In this document: positions 23,401-35,670 of the stretch, piece by piece | How positions within the stretch are numbered: the stretch's first letter is position 1 | Layout of the letters: each line of letters begins with the position of its first letter | Source of the DNA: Pelecanus crispus | Lineage: Eukaryota; Chordata; Aves; Pelecaniformes; Pelecanidae | Assembly (NCBI RefSeq): GCF_030463565.1 | Contig: NC_134662.1 | Coordinates: 6,301,001-6,365,000 of the forward strand | Length of the DNA stretch: 64,000 nucleotides | Direction: 5' to 3' | The notes under the pieces: generated by a model | Told to the model about the DNA's origin: nothing | The model's input: the letters and a program-made list of their open reading frames with translations, nothing else | Database searches by the model: none | Translations under genes and position numbers: made by a program

Positions 23401-24567
23401 CAGAGCCCAAGGGGGCTAGTAACAAATCAGTTGCCTAGTACATGAGTGATTTTTTTTAACTACAGGTCCAACACAACTGCACTGGAAACCATGGGGCTAC
23501 TCTCAAGTGAATCATTAAACAAAAAGGGCTGTTTGTTAAAAGCTACAAGTTTTTAGGGATTTGTGGTTCCAAACTGACCTGGGTTCACTGCATATTCAGA
23601 CCTGATTCCTTCCAATAACCAGGAGAGCTATTGCATCCCCATCAGGCTGGCATTCCTCCAGGCACCAAGCAGTCATCATATGAGTTGGGAATTGCCTGAA
23701 AGATGGGAGCTTCTGCTGTCAAACACTCTGGGAGGGAGGGACACCACCTGTGCCTTATGCTTTCCACTCCTTTTTGCAGCTTTTTCACCACAAGCAGAAT
23801 TTTAAAATCAGTTTTTATAGCTAGAAGCTAAAGCCTTTTTTCAGCCATTTGATTTACAGCAGCTGAGGTTTTAAAGCAAATAAGGTGAAAAGCCCCAGTG
23901 CAACAGTTGGTGGTAGCCCTCCCAAGCTCATCCACCACTCACTCACTGCGGTAGGACAGGAGCCCAACATGCTCACCCCCAGTGAGAGCCCAAGTCTATC
24001 AGCCCCTTCAGCAAATCTGGCTGCTCACTCAGCAGCCTTGAAGGTGGATCAGCCCTCTCAGAAGTTTGGGTAATGGCAGAGTGAGGCCACACAGGCAGAG
24101 AGACTTTCAAGTTCTGCTAGCTGCCATTTTGACTGACAGTTACTGATCGACATATTTCAAATGACAGAAACCCTTTCTACCCTAAGCAATTTATTTGGCT
24201 TGGTATCGGTGCAAAGATCATGATTTTAAGGAAAAAGTGCACATTCACAAGACCAGTCCAAGCTGCCACACCCACCCCCCAGCAGCAGATAGAGGCTAAT
24301 GGCTTGTTCTCACTCTGCCACATGTTCCAGGAATTGCTTTGGCCACCAGCATGAAGCATTCCAGTCTGCAACAGGCACGTAGCTGATGGGGAGGCTCATT
24401 TATCCTGCCTGCACATCATCAGCAAAATGAAATCGGCATCCTATCGGTACCCAGAGGGAGATGAAACTAGAAGCTATGTGCATGGAGCAGACCAAAAAGG
24501 AAGGGAAGAAGTTTAAACAGGTTGGCAATAATGTTACATGACCCAGCCTTGGGAAACAGTCACTGGG

Positions 24568-24575
24568 TGATGTCA
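24568..24575 (+). promoter_or_regulatory. CRE-like site upstream of the ligase gene
   Basis: TGATGTCA differs from the palindromic CRE by one base and lies about 270 bp before the start codon at 24842. Such sites are typical of CREM-driven spermatid promoters, but an 8-mer with one mismatch is weak evidence on its own. Confidence 0.25.
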
Positions 24576-24790
24576 CAGATCTGCAGAGATGATGTGAGGG
24601 TGTTGCTTAGCAGCTGGAAACAACAAGAGAGACGAGTTCTATCCTGGGAACCTCCAAACCTACCAGGCAGAAACAGGTTTTCACCTCCATCCCGCTGTGC
24701 CTCCAAGTCATGGCATGGTGATAAAACCTGGGTGGGATAGTGCCTCTGTGACTGTCTGTTACATTTTTCCTTTGGGACCAGCCTGGAAAT

Positions 24791-24840
24791 CTGTATTCAG
24801 AGCTACCCAGCTGCATTCAGCACTACCCAACTGCATTCAG
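24791..24840 (+). repeat. 20-bp tandem repeat abutting the start codon at 24842
   Basis: CTGTATTCAG at 24791, CTGCATTCAG at 24811 and CTGCATTCAG at 24831 recur at 20-bp spacing, with CTACCCAG/CTACCCAA between them. The last copy ends one base before the ATG, so it forms the immediate 5' UTR of the ligase gene. Confidence 0.85.
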
Positions 24841-24841
24841 C

Positions 24842-25855
24842 ATGAATCTTCGGCTCTGGCTTCTTCACTTTATGGTTGCTGCTGCCTTCTACAACACTGC
24901 TCTTGCAGACGCCTTTGGTTATATAGCTTACAACGACAGCTCCGAGTGCGTCGCTTATAAAGCCCTGCCTGCATGCTTTGGACCACGACTTCCAGCAGAA
25001 GGGCTGACAGGGTATTTGGTGAGGGTGATACCATCAAATGCTTGCCATGCAATAGAGAATCCTCCAGCACCAAGAAAGGCCTCTGAGATGTATATTGCGC
25101 TTATACAGGAGTATGACTGCTCTTTTGTCAAGAAGGTCCTTCATGCCCAACAGGCTGGGTACCAAACTGCCATTGTGTACAATGTGGATTCAGAGCAACT
25201 GATCACCATGACGGCTGATGACAAAGAAATCCAGCAGCTGATCAAGATACCATCACTCTTTACTGGCCAGTCAGCGTCCCTCCATTTGCAAAGGAATTTG
25301 CAATGCGAGAAAGTGGCACACATCAGACTTCTGCCACCCAGACGCTATTTGAGTCCTTGTCAAGACAATGCTAAGATGCTGCAGGAAACTTTTATCATGC
25401 AAGATCTCAGGGACATATTCTACATCATTATTGCTCCTATCTTGGTTATGGTTGGCTTGAGCTGGTACAAGAGGGCTTGCAAGATAAAGCTGCACACATA
25501 CAAGCAGGGAGACAAATACAAGACCTGTGTGATCTGCATGGCAGAGTATAAGGAAGAAGACCTCCTGAAGATCCTGTCCTGTTCCCATGCTTACCACAGT
25601 GCCTGTGTTGATATCTGGTTTTACACGCAGCCCAGGAAGAAGACATGTCCCCTCTGCAAGCAAGTGGTGAACAGCTATGGGCAAGGTGGCCTCCTGCCAG
25701 AGCAGGCTGGTGAAGATGTGAACAAGGAGGAACAAGACCACAAAGAAAATGCATTCAGAAAAGGGCATGAAGATGAATATGTTGAAGAGGAGAAAGATGA
25801 TGCAAACACAGCGGAAGGGGAAGGGTTTGATACACTGAATAACAGCACCATTTGA
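24842..25855 (+). CDS. PA-TM-RING E3 ubiquitin ligase, intronless, ZNRF4-like
   Basis: Predicted single-pass membrane RING-H2 ubiquitin ligase of 337 aa in one exon. Seen: a hydrophobic signal peptide (about 1-22, ending near NTALA); a PA domain (about 45-165) with the family-typical EGLTGYLV, IALIQEYDCSF and AQQAGYQTAIVYN stretches; a membrane span (about 192-209); and a C3H2C3 RING with C229, C232, C247, H249, H252, C255, C269, C272 and W259 at the E2-contact position. A Glu/Asp-rich tail follows (about 286-330). An N-glycosylation sequon lies at N31. The start is the first ATG after an in-frame TGA at 24749 and has A at -3. Family knowledge: the PA domain faces the lumen and recruits substrates, while the RING is cytosolic and binds E2. 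ZNRF4 is the intronless member with RNF13/RNF167-class RING spacing, so ZNRF4-like is the best label, but RNF13 or RNF167 retrocopy origin is not excluded. A diverged tandem paralogue lies about 4.9 kb upstream. Confidence 0.9.
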   Translation: MNLRLWLLHFMVAAAFYNTALADAFGYIAYNDSSECVAYKALPACFGPRLPAEGLTGYLVRVIPSNACHAIENPPAPRKASEMYIALIQEYDCSFVKKVLHAQQAGYQTAIVYNVDSEQLITMTADDKEIQQLIKIPSLFTGQSASLHLQRNLQCEKVAHIRLLPPRRYLSPCQDNAKMLQETFIMQDLRDIFYIIIAPILVMVGLSWYKRACKIKLHTYKQGDKYKTCVICMAEYKEEDLLKILSCSHAYHSACVDIWFYTQPRKKTCPLCKQVVNSYGQGGLLPEQAGEDVNKEEQDHKENAFRKGHEDEYVEEEKDDANTAEGEGFDTLNNSTI

Positions 25856-25877
25856 GCTGTGACAGGGATAAGTTATC

Positions 25878-25883
25878 ATTAAA
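25878..25883 (+). terminator. Candidate poly(A) signal of the downstream RING gene
   Basis: ATTAAA about 20 bp after the stop codon at 25855. It would give a very short 3' UTR, so a more distal signal may be used. Confidence 0.25.
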
Positions 25884-28800
25884 CCAAAGGAAATCTTCCC
25901 TGTGCTTTCCTTCAGCTCTTGCTCCAGGATGGCTTTTATAGGGAAGCAATTAACACTGCAGTTTTGGCTCCCCTCCCCTGGTCCCCACAATGAAAAAAAG
26001 GCATGAAATTTCAGCTGGAAATATCAAAACCTCCTTGAGCCAGAGCAACAAGGGAGAAGCAAAAAGGAAGAGGGAAGCAGGTATTTAAGAACATTTGGTA
26101 TGGGAGCTGGTTTACATCTGCTAGGATGTTTCCTCAATTCCCTCCCAAAATACATGTGCATGGGTATACAGGCACACACAAAACACACTGAATCTTGCTT
26201 TTCAGTGTTACCTAACAGGACCGCCTAGAAATCCCAGGTGAGAACTGTCCCCTGTGTGTTGCAGCAAGCAGGAACCATTTCCTAGCCTGACAAGTAGAGA
26301 GGGGAAAAAATATGGGGTATAAAATATAAGCATAGAGATGAAGCAACTCCCCCTCTCATCAGAAAAACAGAACCCACAAGTCCCCAGCACCTCCTCATCA
26401 CCTCGGCACTGACACACACTGTCCCCATGCATGGGGTGGCTCAGTACAGTCCACTGAAGAGGACACTGTGGCCTTTTAACTACACCAGCAGAAAAACTGT
26501 GCTGCAGATATTGAGGGCACTTTAAACACCAACTCCTCAGACAGGAGGTGATGCCAGCAGGAGGCAAGGTCTTTACAGCAGGGTTTGCTTTGTGGAGCTG
26601 GGTGGCTGGAAAAAAAAGAATGAAACTCTTCTGAGCGTGGCATAACTGGCTGCTTTTGCCTGTTGGCTGGCAATCTCACATGCTCAGAGGCTGCCGTGAC
26701 AGGTACGTGTAACTTCCTGCTACCTAGGTTGTTCCAGGTCATTATCCAGGTGTGTCTAAGCACCTTAAGGGGAGCTGGATTTATATACTAACATGATGCA
26801 AACAGATCTTCATCTCTTCTCTAGATACATCAGGTATAGTCATATTATTTGGGCAGCCTCTGAATACATTTCCAATCCTTCTTAAAGAGCATGGGTAGAA
26901 ATCAGTGCTAGCTCCCCGGGCTGGTATGGGTGGCTTTAACACCCACTGTGGATGGGGCAGCCAGCCAAGTCCCAAACTGCATATGTGGATACAGAGCTAG
27001 AAACACTCACAAAACCACTATTAGCATTTAATCTCATATAAAAGAAAGGCATAAAACCTCTTTAGTAAATGCCAAAAATTAAGGAAGTGAACAGCTCTAA
27101 CGTACTGTGACCAAGACATCAGACCTGCACAGCTGTACAAAGGCTAAACTCCCAAATCAAAGGCTCTCCTTTAAACATAAAACATCCTATTTCTTATGGG
27201 CAGTATCCAAGAAGTTGGGCTGTCATCAGATCACTCTGTTAGGACCATGCAACAAGACGACACAACTATGGCCAGCAAATAAGACTAGTGCCTCGGAGTA
27301 TTTTCCTTTTAAGTGGTTACATTAAGACCCAAAAGGCCAGGAATTTAGAAAATGTTGTCTGAAAACACTATGCTGCAGAACTGAGAAGCATGATCCCTGC
27401 AACACAGAAACCTTGGTGACTTTTGAAAATAACAGCACCTAGATTACTCGAGTATCTTTAAGATACCCATATCTTAGAAAGGGCTGGGAAAAGATATGCA
27501 AATACATGTGGTGGCCATCGACAAGGTGGACCTGAATCGATCACTCCTGACCCAGGGAAACCCAGACAGCTTCAGGTGGGAGAAAGAGAGGAAACTGCAG
27601 TTTCAGAATTTTTTTTGGCAGTGGAAAAGTTTCAAACCAATTTCTCCTGAAATGAAACATGACAGCATTTCCATGGACTTGATGGAAACAAGTCTTTCCA
27701 CAAGTCCTCAGACTGAGCTGTTTCATTTCATTTGTGGAACAAACGGGGAAAAATGATTTTTAAGTCAGTTCACAAGGAAACTGCCCTCCTCTGCAGGGTG
27801 TGCAGCCTCCTGGGAGCCATAAATCGCTTCCATTGCGGAACAGGGCCCCTCAGGGTGCCTGAAGGCAAAGGCAGTTGTGTCCATCTAAGAAAGGAGACAG
27901 ATCCTTCAGATGGTGATTAGTGGCAGGAAGTTCATTTATGTGCCTTTAATTGCCTTCTGGAGGTAACTCTTCTGTCAGCAACTTGGAAGGAGACAGGACT
28001 GGCTTAGCTAAGGCACAAATGTCTTCTCCTTCAACCACTGCTGAGCACCTGGAGCTGACCTGAAAGCTCCCTGGGGTCCATATCCCCCACTGAGATACGT
28101 AACCCCAGGTCATCAAAGGGAAGGAATAAAAGGAAAGACGTCGGTAGCACTCCCAGCTCCTGGCGCAGCACACTCCCACTGCCCTCGTTCTCCCTCAACC
28201 AAGGTCTGAAAAAGCACAGATGCTGCAGCCATGCAAGGAGCAGGTTGAAGAGCCAGTATCTTCAGCATGCTGGTGGTATGATGGGCCAAACCCAGGCTGC
28301 TGTCTCCCACAGCAAGTGTCTTGCATGCTGCTGATGAAGGAGAAGTGGTTGAACAAGACCCTGAGCCAGACCCTGAGCTGGTTCAAGATAGTCACACAAA
28401 AAGCCACGGTCACCCAGCTGCAGAGTGCTGGGCTCAAGAGGAGAGTCCCAGGTGGGAGTTCTCCAGGCTGTATTATGCATGAGGTGAGATGAGCTGATCA
28501 TAGTGCCCTTAATATCTATGAATTTCTTTCCATCTTCAAAAGCAGCACATGCTCTAGAATGCTCTGAATTTTTACTGAAATGGGTCAGTAGAAAAATAGA
28601 TCCTTTTTACAACACAACACTGCATTGCCTTAGTTTAAAAAGGAGAGGAAAAAAAAAGGAACAGCATCTGAGTAAGAGAAGCTCTTCAATCCATTTAGTG
28701 TTATCAAAGACTATCACACTGAAAATCTGAAATGTGTGCCACAGCAAACCTGACCTCCAGCCCTACAGCTGTCAGATCCACTGCCCTCCACCAGCATTAA

Positions 28801-29925
28801 TGGCAAGGCTAACGTAGCGAGATTAGCTTATTGCCAGGGTGGGACATGCGGCCCTTGTAGCCTGAATGAGGATTAACTTCTCTGGAGGTAGCACTATCCC
28901 AGCATTTAAAATAAACTACAACAGACAGTACACGAGAGTGAAAAGGAGAGCGAGGGGTCTGGGTCCTGCTGGGGCAGAGCTGTTGACTGCGGGCAGTGAC
29001 GGAGCGGTATCTCCTACAGCAGCCTGGGGACGCGGCTGTCCCAGTGCAACAGCACCGCAGTTTGGTTGTGAACCAGGACAGGAGTTAAGGGAAGCACAGG
29101 TAGATGAGGCCTGGAAAAGGCCATGCTGGGAGGTGGCATAGGCAGCTCTTACAGGAGCCATGCCTTCTGCAAAGATCCTGCAGTGGCAGTGAATGTAATT
29201 GTCGCCAAACCACACAGAGGAGGCAAGAGATGAGAAGACAGCAACTATTGGGAAAGCAGCCCTGATTTCTCTGTCCCAGAGCTCAAGCAGAAGGGAAATG
29301 GTATCTGCAGAGTTTCAAACTCATGCCAGAAAAAGGATAACTAGAAATATTTTAGACAAACACTGTGCAGAAAAAGATTAACTGGGAACGAGGGGGAAGG
29401 TGAGTGCAGTCTCATGAGTCCAGCCAGGCGCAGCTTGGAGGAACAGCCAAACCCTAATGAGGGAAGAGCCAAGGATGATCCAACACGTACATTTTTGATC
29501 AGAGCACCAGTACTGGCTGGAAGCACCAGTACAACCCACGTGGAACCTCCACTGGCAACTGCGCCTTGGGGGAGCACCCAAATATTGTGCTTAAATGAGC
29601 TGCCAGGAGCCCTTCTCCTTTTAGCAAGCTCCTGCCCCATAAACCAAGCTCCACTGCACATACTCTATTAAGCAATAACCAGGTTCCAGCACAGCCTCGA
29701 AGAATGACTTACAGATCTCATTTATCAGGGGGTTCTTTGCAGTTTCTTGCACATTTTATTGCAGGCTTTTTCTGCACAAACATTGTTCAGTATATTGCTG
29801 GGAGAGTCACCAGACTGTGACCCAGAGAGAAGCAGCTGATGACCCAGCACTGGGAACTATTGACTTCACCAGCAGAACGTTAATATTATAGATCACCAGG
29901 AGCAATTAGGGTGGCTGATTACCCC

Positions 29926-29959
29926 ATATGCAGCCTACAGGCATATGCAGCCTACAGGC
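29926..29959. repeat. Perfect 17-bp tandem duplication
   Basis: CATATGCAGCCTACAGG occurs twice head to tail with no mismatch, which indicates a recent replication-slippage event. Confidence 0.9.
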
Positions 29960-32900
29960 AACCACCCAGTGGAGACATTTTCCCCATGCAGAGAGCCAGC
30001 ACTAAACCTTGACAACACTTAAAGAACTACTTTGAGGGTTTAAGTGAGATTTGAGTGATCTATAGATCCTGCGCAGGCCAAAGGTAGGAATTTCAACCTT
30101 GAAGACTCAAGCTTAATACCTACTGTAATTAAAAGGAGAGAGCCAGCTTCCCTGAAGCACAACCTGACTGACATCAATAGCGTTACAGCAGCAGAGAACC
30201 TTACCTTTGATCTCCAAAATCCATCTGGGATGGAGATGAAGGACAGAATGTGCCTGCCCACAGGGCCAGGAGTCTCTGCTACCCAAAGGCTGCAACGTGC
30301 ATGGAAACCTTCCTTCCTTGGGCCATACTGCCTACCTCCCACACCATCGTATCGCAGGAATCTTTTCTTTGAGGTAAGCATTACTCAGGCCATGCCTCTT
30401 TTTTACCAAAAGGATGTTCCTTACAGACCCCCATGCCCACTGGCACTTCAAGCCTGGCGTGCAGGCCACCCGTCCCCCTCGCAGCAGGGACGGGGGCTGG
30501 CTCTGCCAGCTGTGCTCCATCTCTCAGGGCTCATGCAAGAGCAGTGGGCTTCAGGTGCTTTAGGCACAGGCAGCTTTACTGCCCAACTCCCGGTTCTTCC
30601 CAAAACATCTTGAGCACATGGGGACATACAGCTGGCCCTTTATAGCTCTCAGGACCTAACTGTTCTTCCTTCATCCAGTCTATTTCTCAGCCTCCTCCTT
30701 TTCCAGGTCAGGCTTTCCCACCACAGGTTCTGATGCCCAGTTTTCCCTCCCACCAACCCATCTCCTTATCCCCTTCTGCCTCTTGTCCACACCCCATGAT
30801 GCTCCTCTTTTTCTCTTGCTCATGGAAAGCTTCATGTGTGCCTTAACAAATCAGGTTAGCCTGAGGTGTCTTTGCACAGAGGAAGCCTGGCACAGCTAAG
30901 CCAGGAATCCAGCTCTCTGGGGTAATCTGCAGAGTACGGCTGGTTATTAGTCACTACAGTAGAACAATCAACACAGTTTCTGTAATGCAGTAAGATGGAT
31001 TGAAGCTACTTAAGAATACAAGGAAATGGAATCAGTGCTTTAAAAAAAAAACGTAGCTTGACTCACCAAATCCGCTTCTACTACAGCAGCTCTGAGCTCA
31101 CGCACAGCCTTTGATTGCACACACTAATGCTGCAGCACAGATGCTTACAGCTGGCAATGCTGGGCCTGAACAGCCAGCAGTCAAGCCCATACCGGGAACA
31201 CCAACACCTTACTCTGATGGAAATACATGACAGTCCCATGCCGAGGCAGCAAGGAGCAAGATACAGCTCTGCTGTTTTGCTCCTACTCCTTCCTTGTTAT
31301 CAGAAGAGATCATGCCTTTGCTCTGTGTCTTCTTTTGCACTAGAAAAATTCTGCTCTTTGGTACTTTTCCCTTTCAAACATGCTTGGGAAATAAAGATCC
31401 AGCTCTTCCCATTACATCTGCACCAAGACCTGAGCAGACTACAAAGTCTCAGAGGCTTCAAGCTACCTGCTCACTCGCTTAATCATAAAGATTGATTCCA
31501 CACCTCCCTTAAAGAGATGAGGTGTGATCAGGTACAAGACTCCTTCCCTGACCCAAAAACATTCTTCCCCCACAAATCTCTCCTCTCTCTCGAAATCAGC
31601 AGAGATGCTACTCCAGAAATTTAAGAAGTGATATATCAATGGGGTGCAAAGTCTCCCCAGTGCCAGATCCTGCTAGCCACAGCAGCGCTGGGAAGGGGAC
31701 AACATATGTATCGCTGGCCTGGCATCATAGGCATTGGGAAGCATCCGCCATAGAGGCATCTCCTGCCTGAAGAGCGAAGACCAGTATGTGACAGTGATAC
31801 TAAAGAAAAAAGTAATGTTGTCTTCTGCTGACTCAGACAAGTGTCTTTTTCTCTCTCAGGAATCAGGGGGTGTGAATGGTTCTGTAGAGAAGGCTGAGAG
31901 TCTGGAGGAGGAACTGAGAAACAGCCAGGGAGAATGAAGCAGGCCTTGACAAGGCTCTGCAGAGAAGCAGCAGCATTACCTCTTGGAAGACTATTGTGTG
32001 CTTTCACTGCCCATGCCCTGTCCGCAGGAGAGCTTCGCTGCCCTCCCATGCCCGGAAAGGGCAGCTAGCCCCACTGCCAGCACCGAGTTTGCCCAATACA
32101 AGGAAGGAAGAAAAGGACCAGGAACTTGAGAAAACGTGTCTGATGCAGCTTATTTCTGTGTGAATGAAACCCAGAAGTCTCCAGAGAGAGAAAGCAGGGG
32201 AAATCAGAGAGAAGTCATCACTTTATAAGCAGGGAACAGAGGTGCTTGGAGAATGGAGGCACATCCAAGACTCCCTGTTTACCCATTCCACAAAACATCT
32301 CCTTATTACTCCTGTTTATTGACCAAGTGTAAACTACTGTAGTAGTCTAAGGATTGAGATCTGAGCCAATTTTTTTTTTCCTCCTGACCTTTATGCCCCT
32401 CTGCCACAAGGCTGGGGGAAAGAGGGAAAAACCTGACCTGGTCCTGACCGCCCTAATTAACTGGAGTCCTGACTGATTTTGATAAGTAGCTCTGGCCTCA
32501 TTCATCAGCGCAGCATTTACACAGATAAGCAGAGGAGCAGTGCATCAATCCAGACCACCCCAAGCAGCACAGAGCTGGTCTAAAAGGAACAGCATCTTTT
32601 ATACACCTCTTCATATGACGAAACCTCATCATCTTTCTGATCCTTCCCTCTGAGTTTTTAAGATCTTCTAAGGTCCACCCTCTGCAGATGGACAGCAGCA
32701 GTTATTCCTAAGGGCTCAACCTTGTTAAACTTCAAGTTTGGTGCTATGGGAAGCCCTGGCTCCACCAGAACAAGTGACAGCACCCATGATTACAGGGGCC
32801 AGATGCTCTTGGCCCACCTACGTTACAGGACAGGGTGTGCAGCTCCCGTGCATCACTGTAAGGAGACTCACCACGGGCCAGCACAGAGCTCAGTTGAAAG

Positions 32901-35624
32901 TCACTAAGTAGAAATCAAACAGGGAGACTGGAGGCAGGCTAACACAAGGCTTAAGATGGAGATTTTGGCTAAGAAGAGAAAGGGAGAAGAAAGCACACAC
33001 TTTGCGGCATCCATCTCTGGCACAAAGAGCCTCGCCAGAGCCCTGCAAGCCAAATGGAGAGACTGCAGGCATTTTACCCGTCAGATTTGAAAACCCTTTC
33101 CACTGTTAGCTTGGTTTTGCTCTCCTTCAAGCATGTGATGGAGAGAGAAAATGAATGCAAGAAGAGAGATACTGTTGATTTAATTGGCCATATTTGTCAC
33201 TGGAGCAAGAGAAATAACCCTAGCAATAGCACTGGCTGAGTGACATGCATTTAATTAGTGTATGAGATGCATTTGCTTTGGTCAATGAAATATATATGAA
33301 AACCTTCATCTTAACGTGACCTTTCCAGGAAAGCTCTGGTCTAAATAGCACTGCCCAATGCTGCTGTGACAGCTGGGCACTCCCCTGCTGCTCCAGCAAG
33401 CCCAGAGCAGCACCCCTGCACCACCAATGCCTCGCTGCTCGCCCCTGCTTTGGCTTTCCCTGTGCAGCACCCGACACTGAGCTGTCTTGCTTTGCCCTGT
33501 TTTCCCAATCCATTTACCTCCTGGCATCCTTACACTGCTTTTCCCAGGCTTGAACTAACTGCCTTCCCCCACGGTGACAGTGCAACCAGCATCATCCAGC
33601 AGCCCTGCCAGGGGCTGAGCATCCTCACATCCCTCTAAAATCAGTAATTTTCCCCAGAAAAGTCACTGCCTGGTGATGAGCAGGATGCCAGGACATAGGA
33701 CCACAGACGGAGGCAGACCTGCCCCAATATTACTTTAGCCGTGGAAGGTAACAAACCCAAGCTGTTCATTCAGCCTTGACTCCTCTGGTCAGAGGTTTAC
33801 AGCCAAATTGTTTTACTGAACCTCCCCAAAGTCCTTCACGGTGTGGCCTGAAGGAATATTTAGGGCAGTGTCCTGGGAGCACTTGGGGCTGAGCCAGTAG
33901 TGCAAAGGCAGAACCAGACAGATTGGTGTGGTCTGGTGTCTGCACCCACAGTCAAGATTCCCACTGCAGGAGTAAGAGCTCCATGAAACAAATTACATCT
34001 AATTAGAGCAGGTGCGTGGTGCCCAAGGAGCATCGCCATGCAAATATTTATTCAAGTCTTTAAAAAGGCCTTTGCGAGACACAAAGCAAACGGTGTTTCT
34101 GTAGCCACGGATGGTCCTTCCAGCCAGGCAGGACCACAGCACTGCAAAGCCATCCGTCAGCACTCGAGCTCACCCCCCGACACAAGCCATACATTTTCCA
34201 TGCCTCTTTGGGGCAGGATTTGTGAGGCTTTGATGAGAGCGTGTTCCTTTGCCGCACAAGGTCAAGCCAACCATTTCCTCCTTCCCAAGGCCTCAGATTT
34301 ACCCCAGACATAACTCCCTCAACTTCAACAGGTAGATTTTGGCACTGCGGCCTCTCTCTTTTCCTTTTTAAGTCTCTTGCTGCAGCGTGAGGAGACACCT
34401 GGCAGAACCGTTCCGCCTGGAAATCCATCCTTGGATTGTTTTATCTCTATTAGCCCTCGCAAGCAGATGACAGGGGAGCATGAACATAGACAGCGTGGGA
34501 TGAGACATTCACCCAGCTGCTAGTTCAAAGGCATGTCATCATTTATAACACTCCCAGCTATTCCAACTCTCCCTACTTGTTCTCAGTTAAAAGAAAGAAA
34601 GAAAAGCAAGCCATTTCTAGTTCTGTATATTTAGCATTCAGGGACATGTTGTTTATTTTGGTGCCTTTGCTTTTGGGGTAGCACAGCTTCCCCAGCTCCA
34701 CGGAGCATTGCTCTTCCAGAGCAGTGCTGCCAGTTTGTGCTGTAACCCCTCAGCATCCCGCTAGCGTGACAGTGCAGGAGCAGCCAGCCAAGGGAAAGAT
34801 GGGCAGAAGGGGACCGCTTTATGTACCAGCTTGGTCCTGCTTGCACCTTGCATGTCCCATCTGGCAGCTGTTTAGCCCTGCCATGCTCAACATAGGGCCC
34901 TGTCATTGACAAGTGAGCCACCACTTCCCCGCACTGGGAAAGAGTTCAAAACCAATATCGACTCAATCCACTAAAAAGGCTTTTATCTCCATTGGGCTGG
35001 TGTTCCTGCAGGGCCAGCCCACAGGCACCTCACTGAAATGGGCTGCCGTGGACTTGAGAAAGACACCCATGTCCGAGCCTCAGCCCGTCCAGGGACACTA
35101 CAGCACCCAGGAGCCATTCCACAACCAGAAGGGGACATGGTCTGCTGAACATCTCCGTCAATGTCACAGCCTGGAGGTGACATCCAGCCTAAGCCTCCCT
35201 TGGTCCCCCCAGAAACAACTCTACCATCCCCAGGCATGAGCCAGACCCACCCTGCATGGTGGGAAGCAAGAGCCTGGCCCAAAGCAAGTCAGTGAAGAAA
35301 CAAAAGTGGTGCCTGCACATTTCCCGTCCAACTCTGGGCCCCTGCAGTGATCCTGGTGGGTCCATACAGCCTGGGAAACCTGGCCAGGACTCCTGGCTTT
35401 TCTGTGGTCCCCACCAGCAGACATAGGATGCTCAAAGGAGCATCTTACATTAGGCATTGCCACTCCAAAGCACCTCTCTTGCTCTGAACAAGGGCAGCGA
35501 CAGCAGCAGGGGGGAGTTAAGACAAGTCCCTTCAAGTTGCAAGCCTCTCTGCAAATAACTTGGGCACATTTCCAGCCCATCACTAAGACAACGCAGAACC
35601 GACTGATCCCCAGAGACTGCAAAT

Positions 35625-35670
35625 GGTCTGATCCAAATTCCACTGAAGTCCATGGCAAGGCTCATTACCT
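35625..35670. repeat. Probable ancient amniote repeat
   Basis: TCTGATCCAAATTCCACTGA followed by AGTCCATGGCAAGG resembles the CTGATCCAAAGCCCATTGAAGTCAATGG-type repeat, a common old element in sauropsid genomes. Confidence 0.4.

Larger units (their letters stand above)
19962..24790. other. Intergenic spacer between the two RING genes
   Basis: I found no further RING, PA or membrane-span fragment in the translated frames, so there is no visible third copy. A pyrimidine-rich stretch lies at about 22600-22700 and the rest is unassigned. Confidence 0.5.

Noticed and set aside
25271-25990. 239-codon minus-strand ORF
   Set aside because: It is the antisense shadow of the PA-TM-RING gene at 24842-25855, and its hydrophobic stretches mirror that coding strand.
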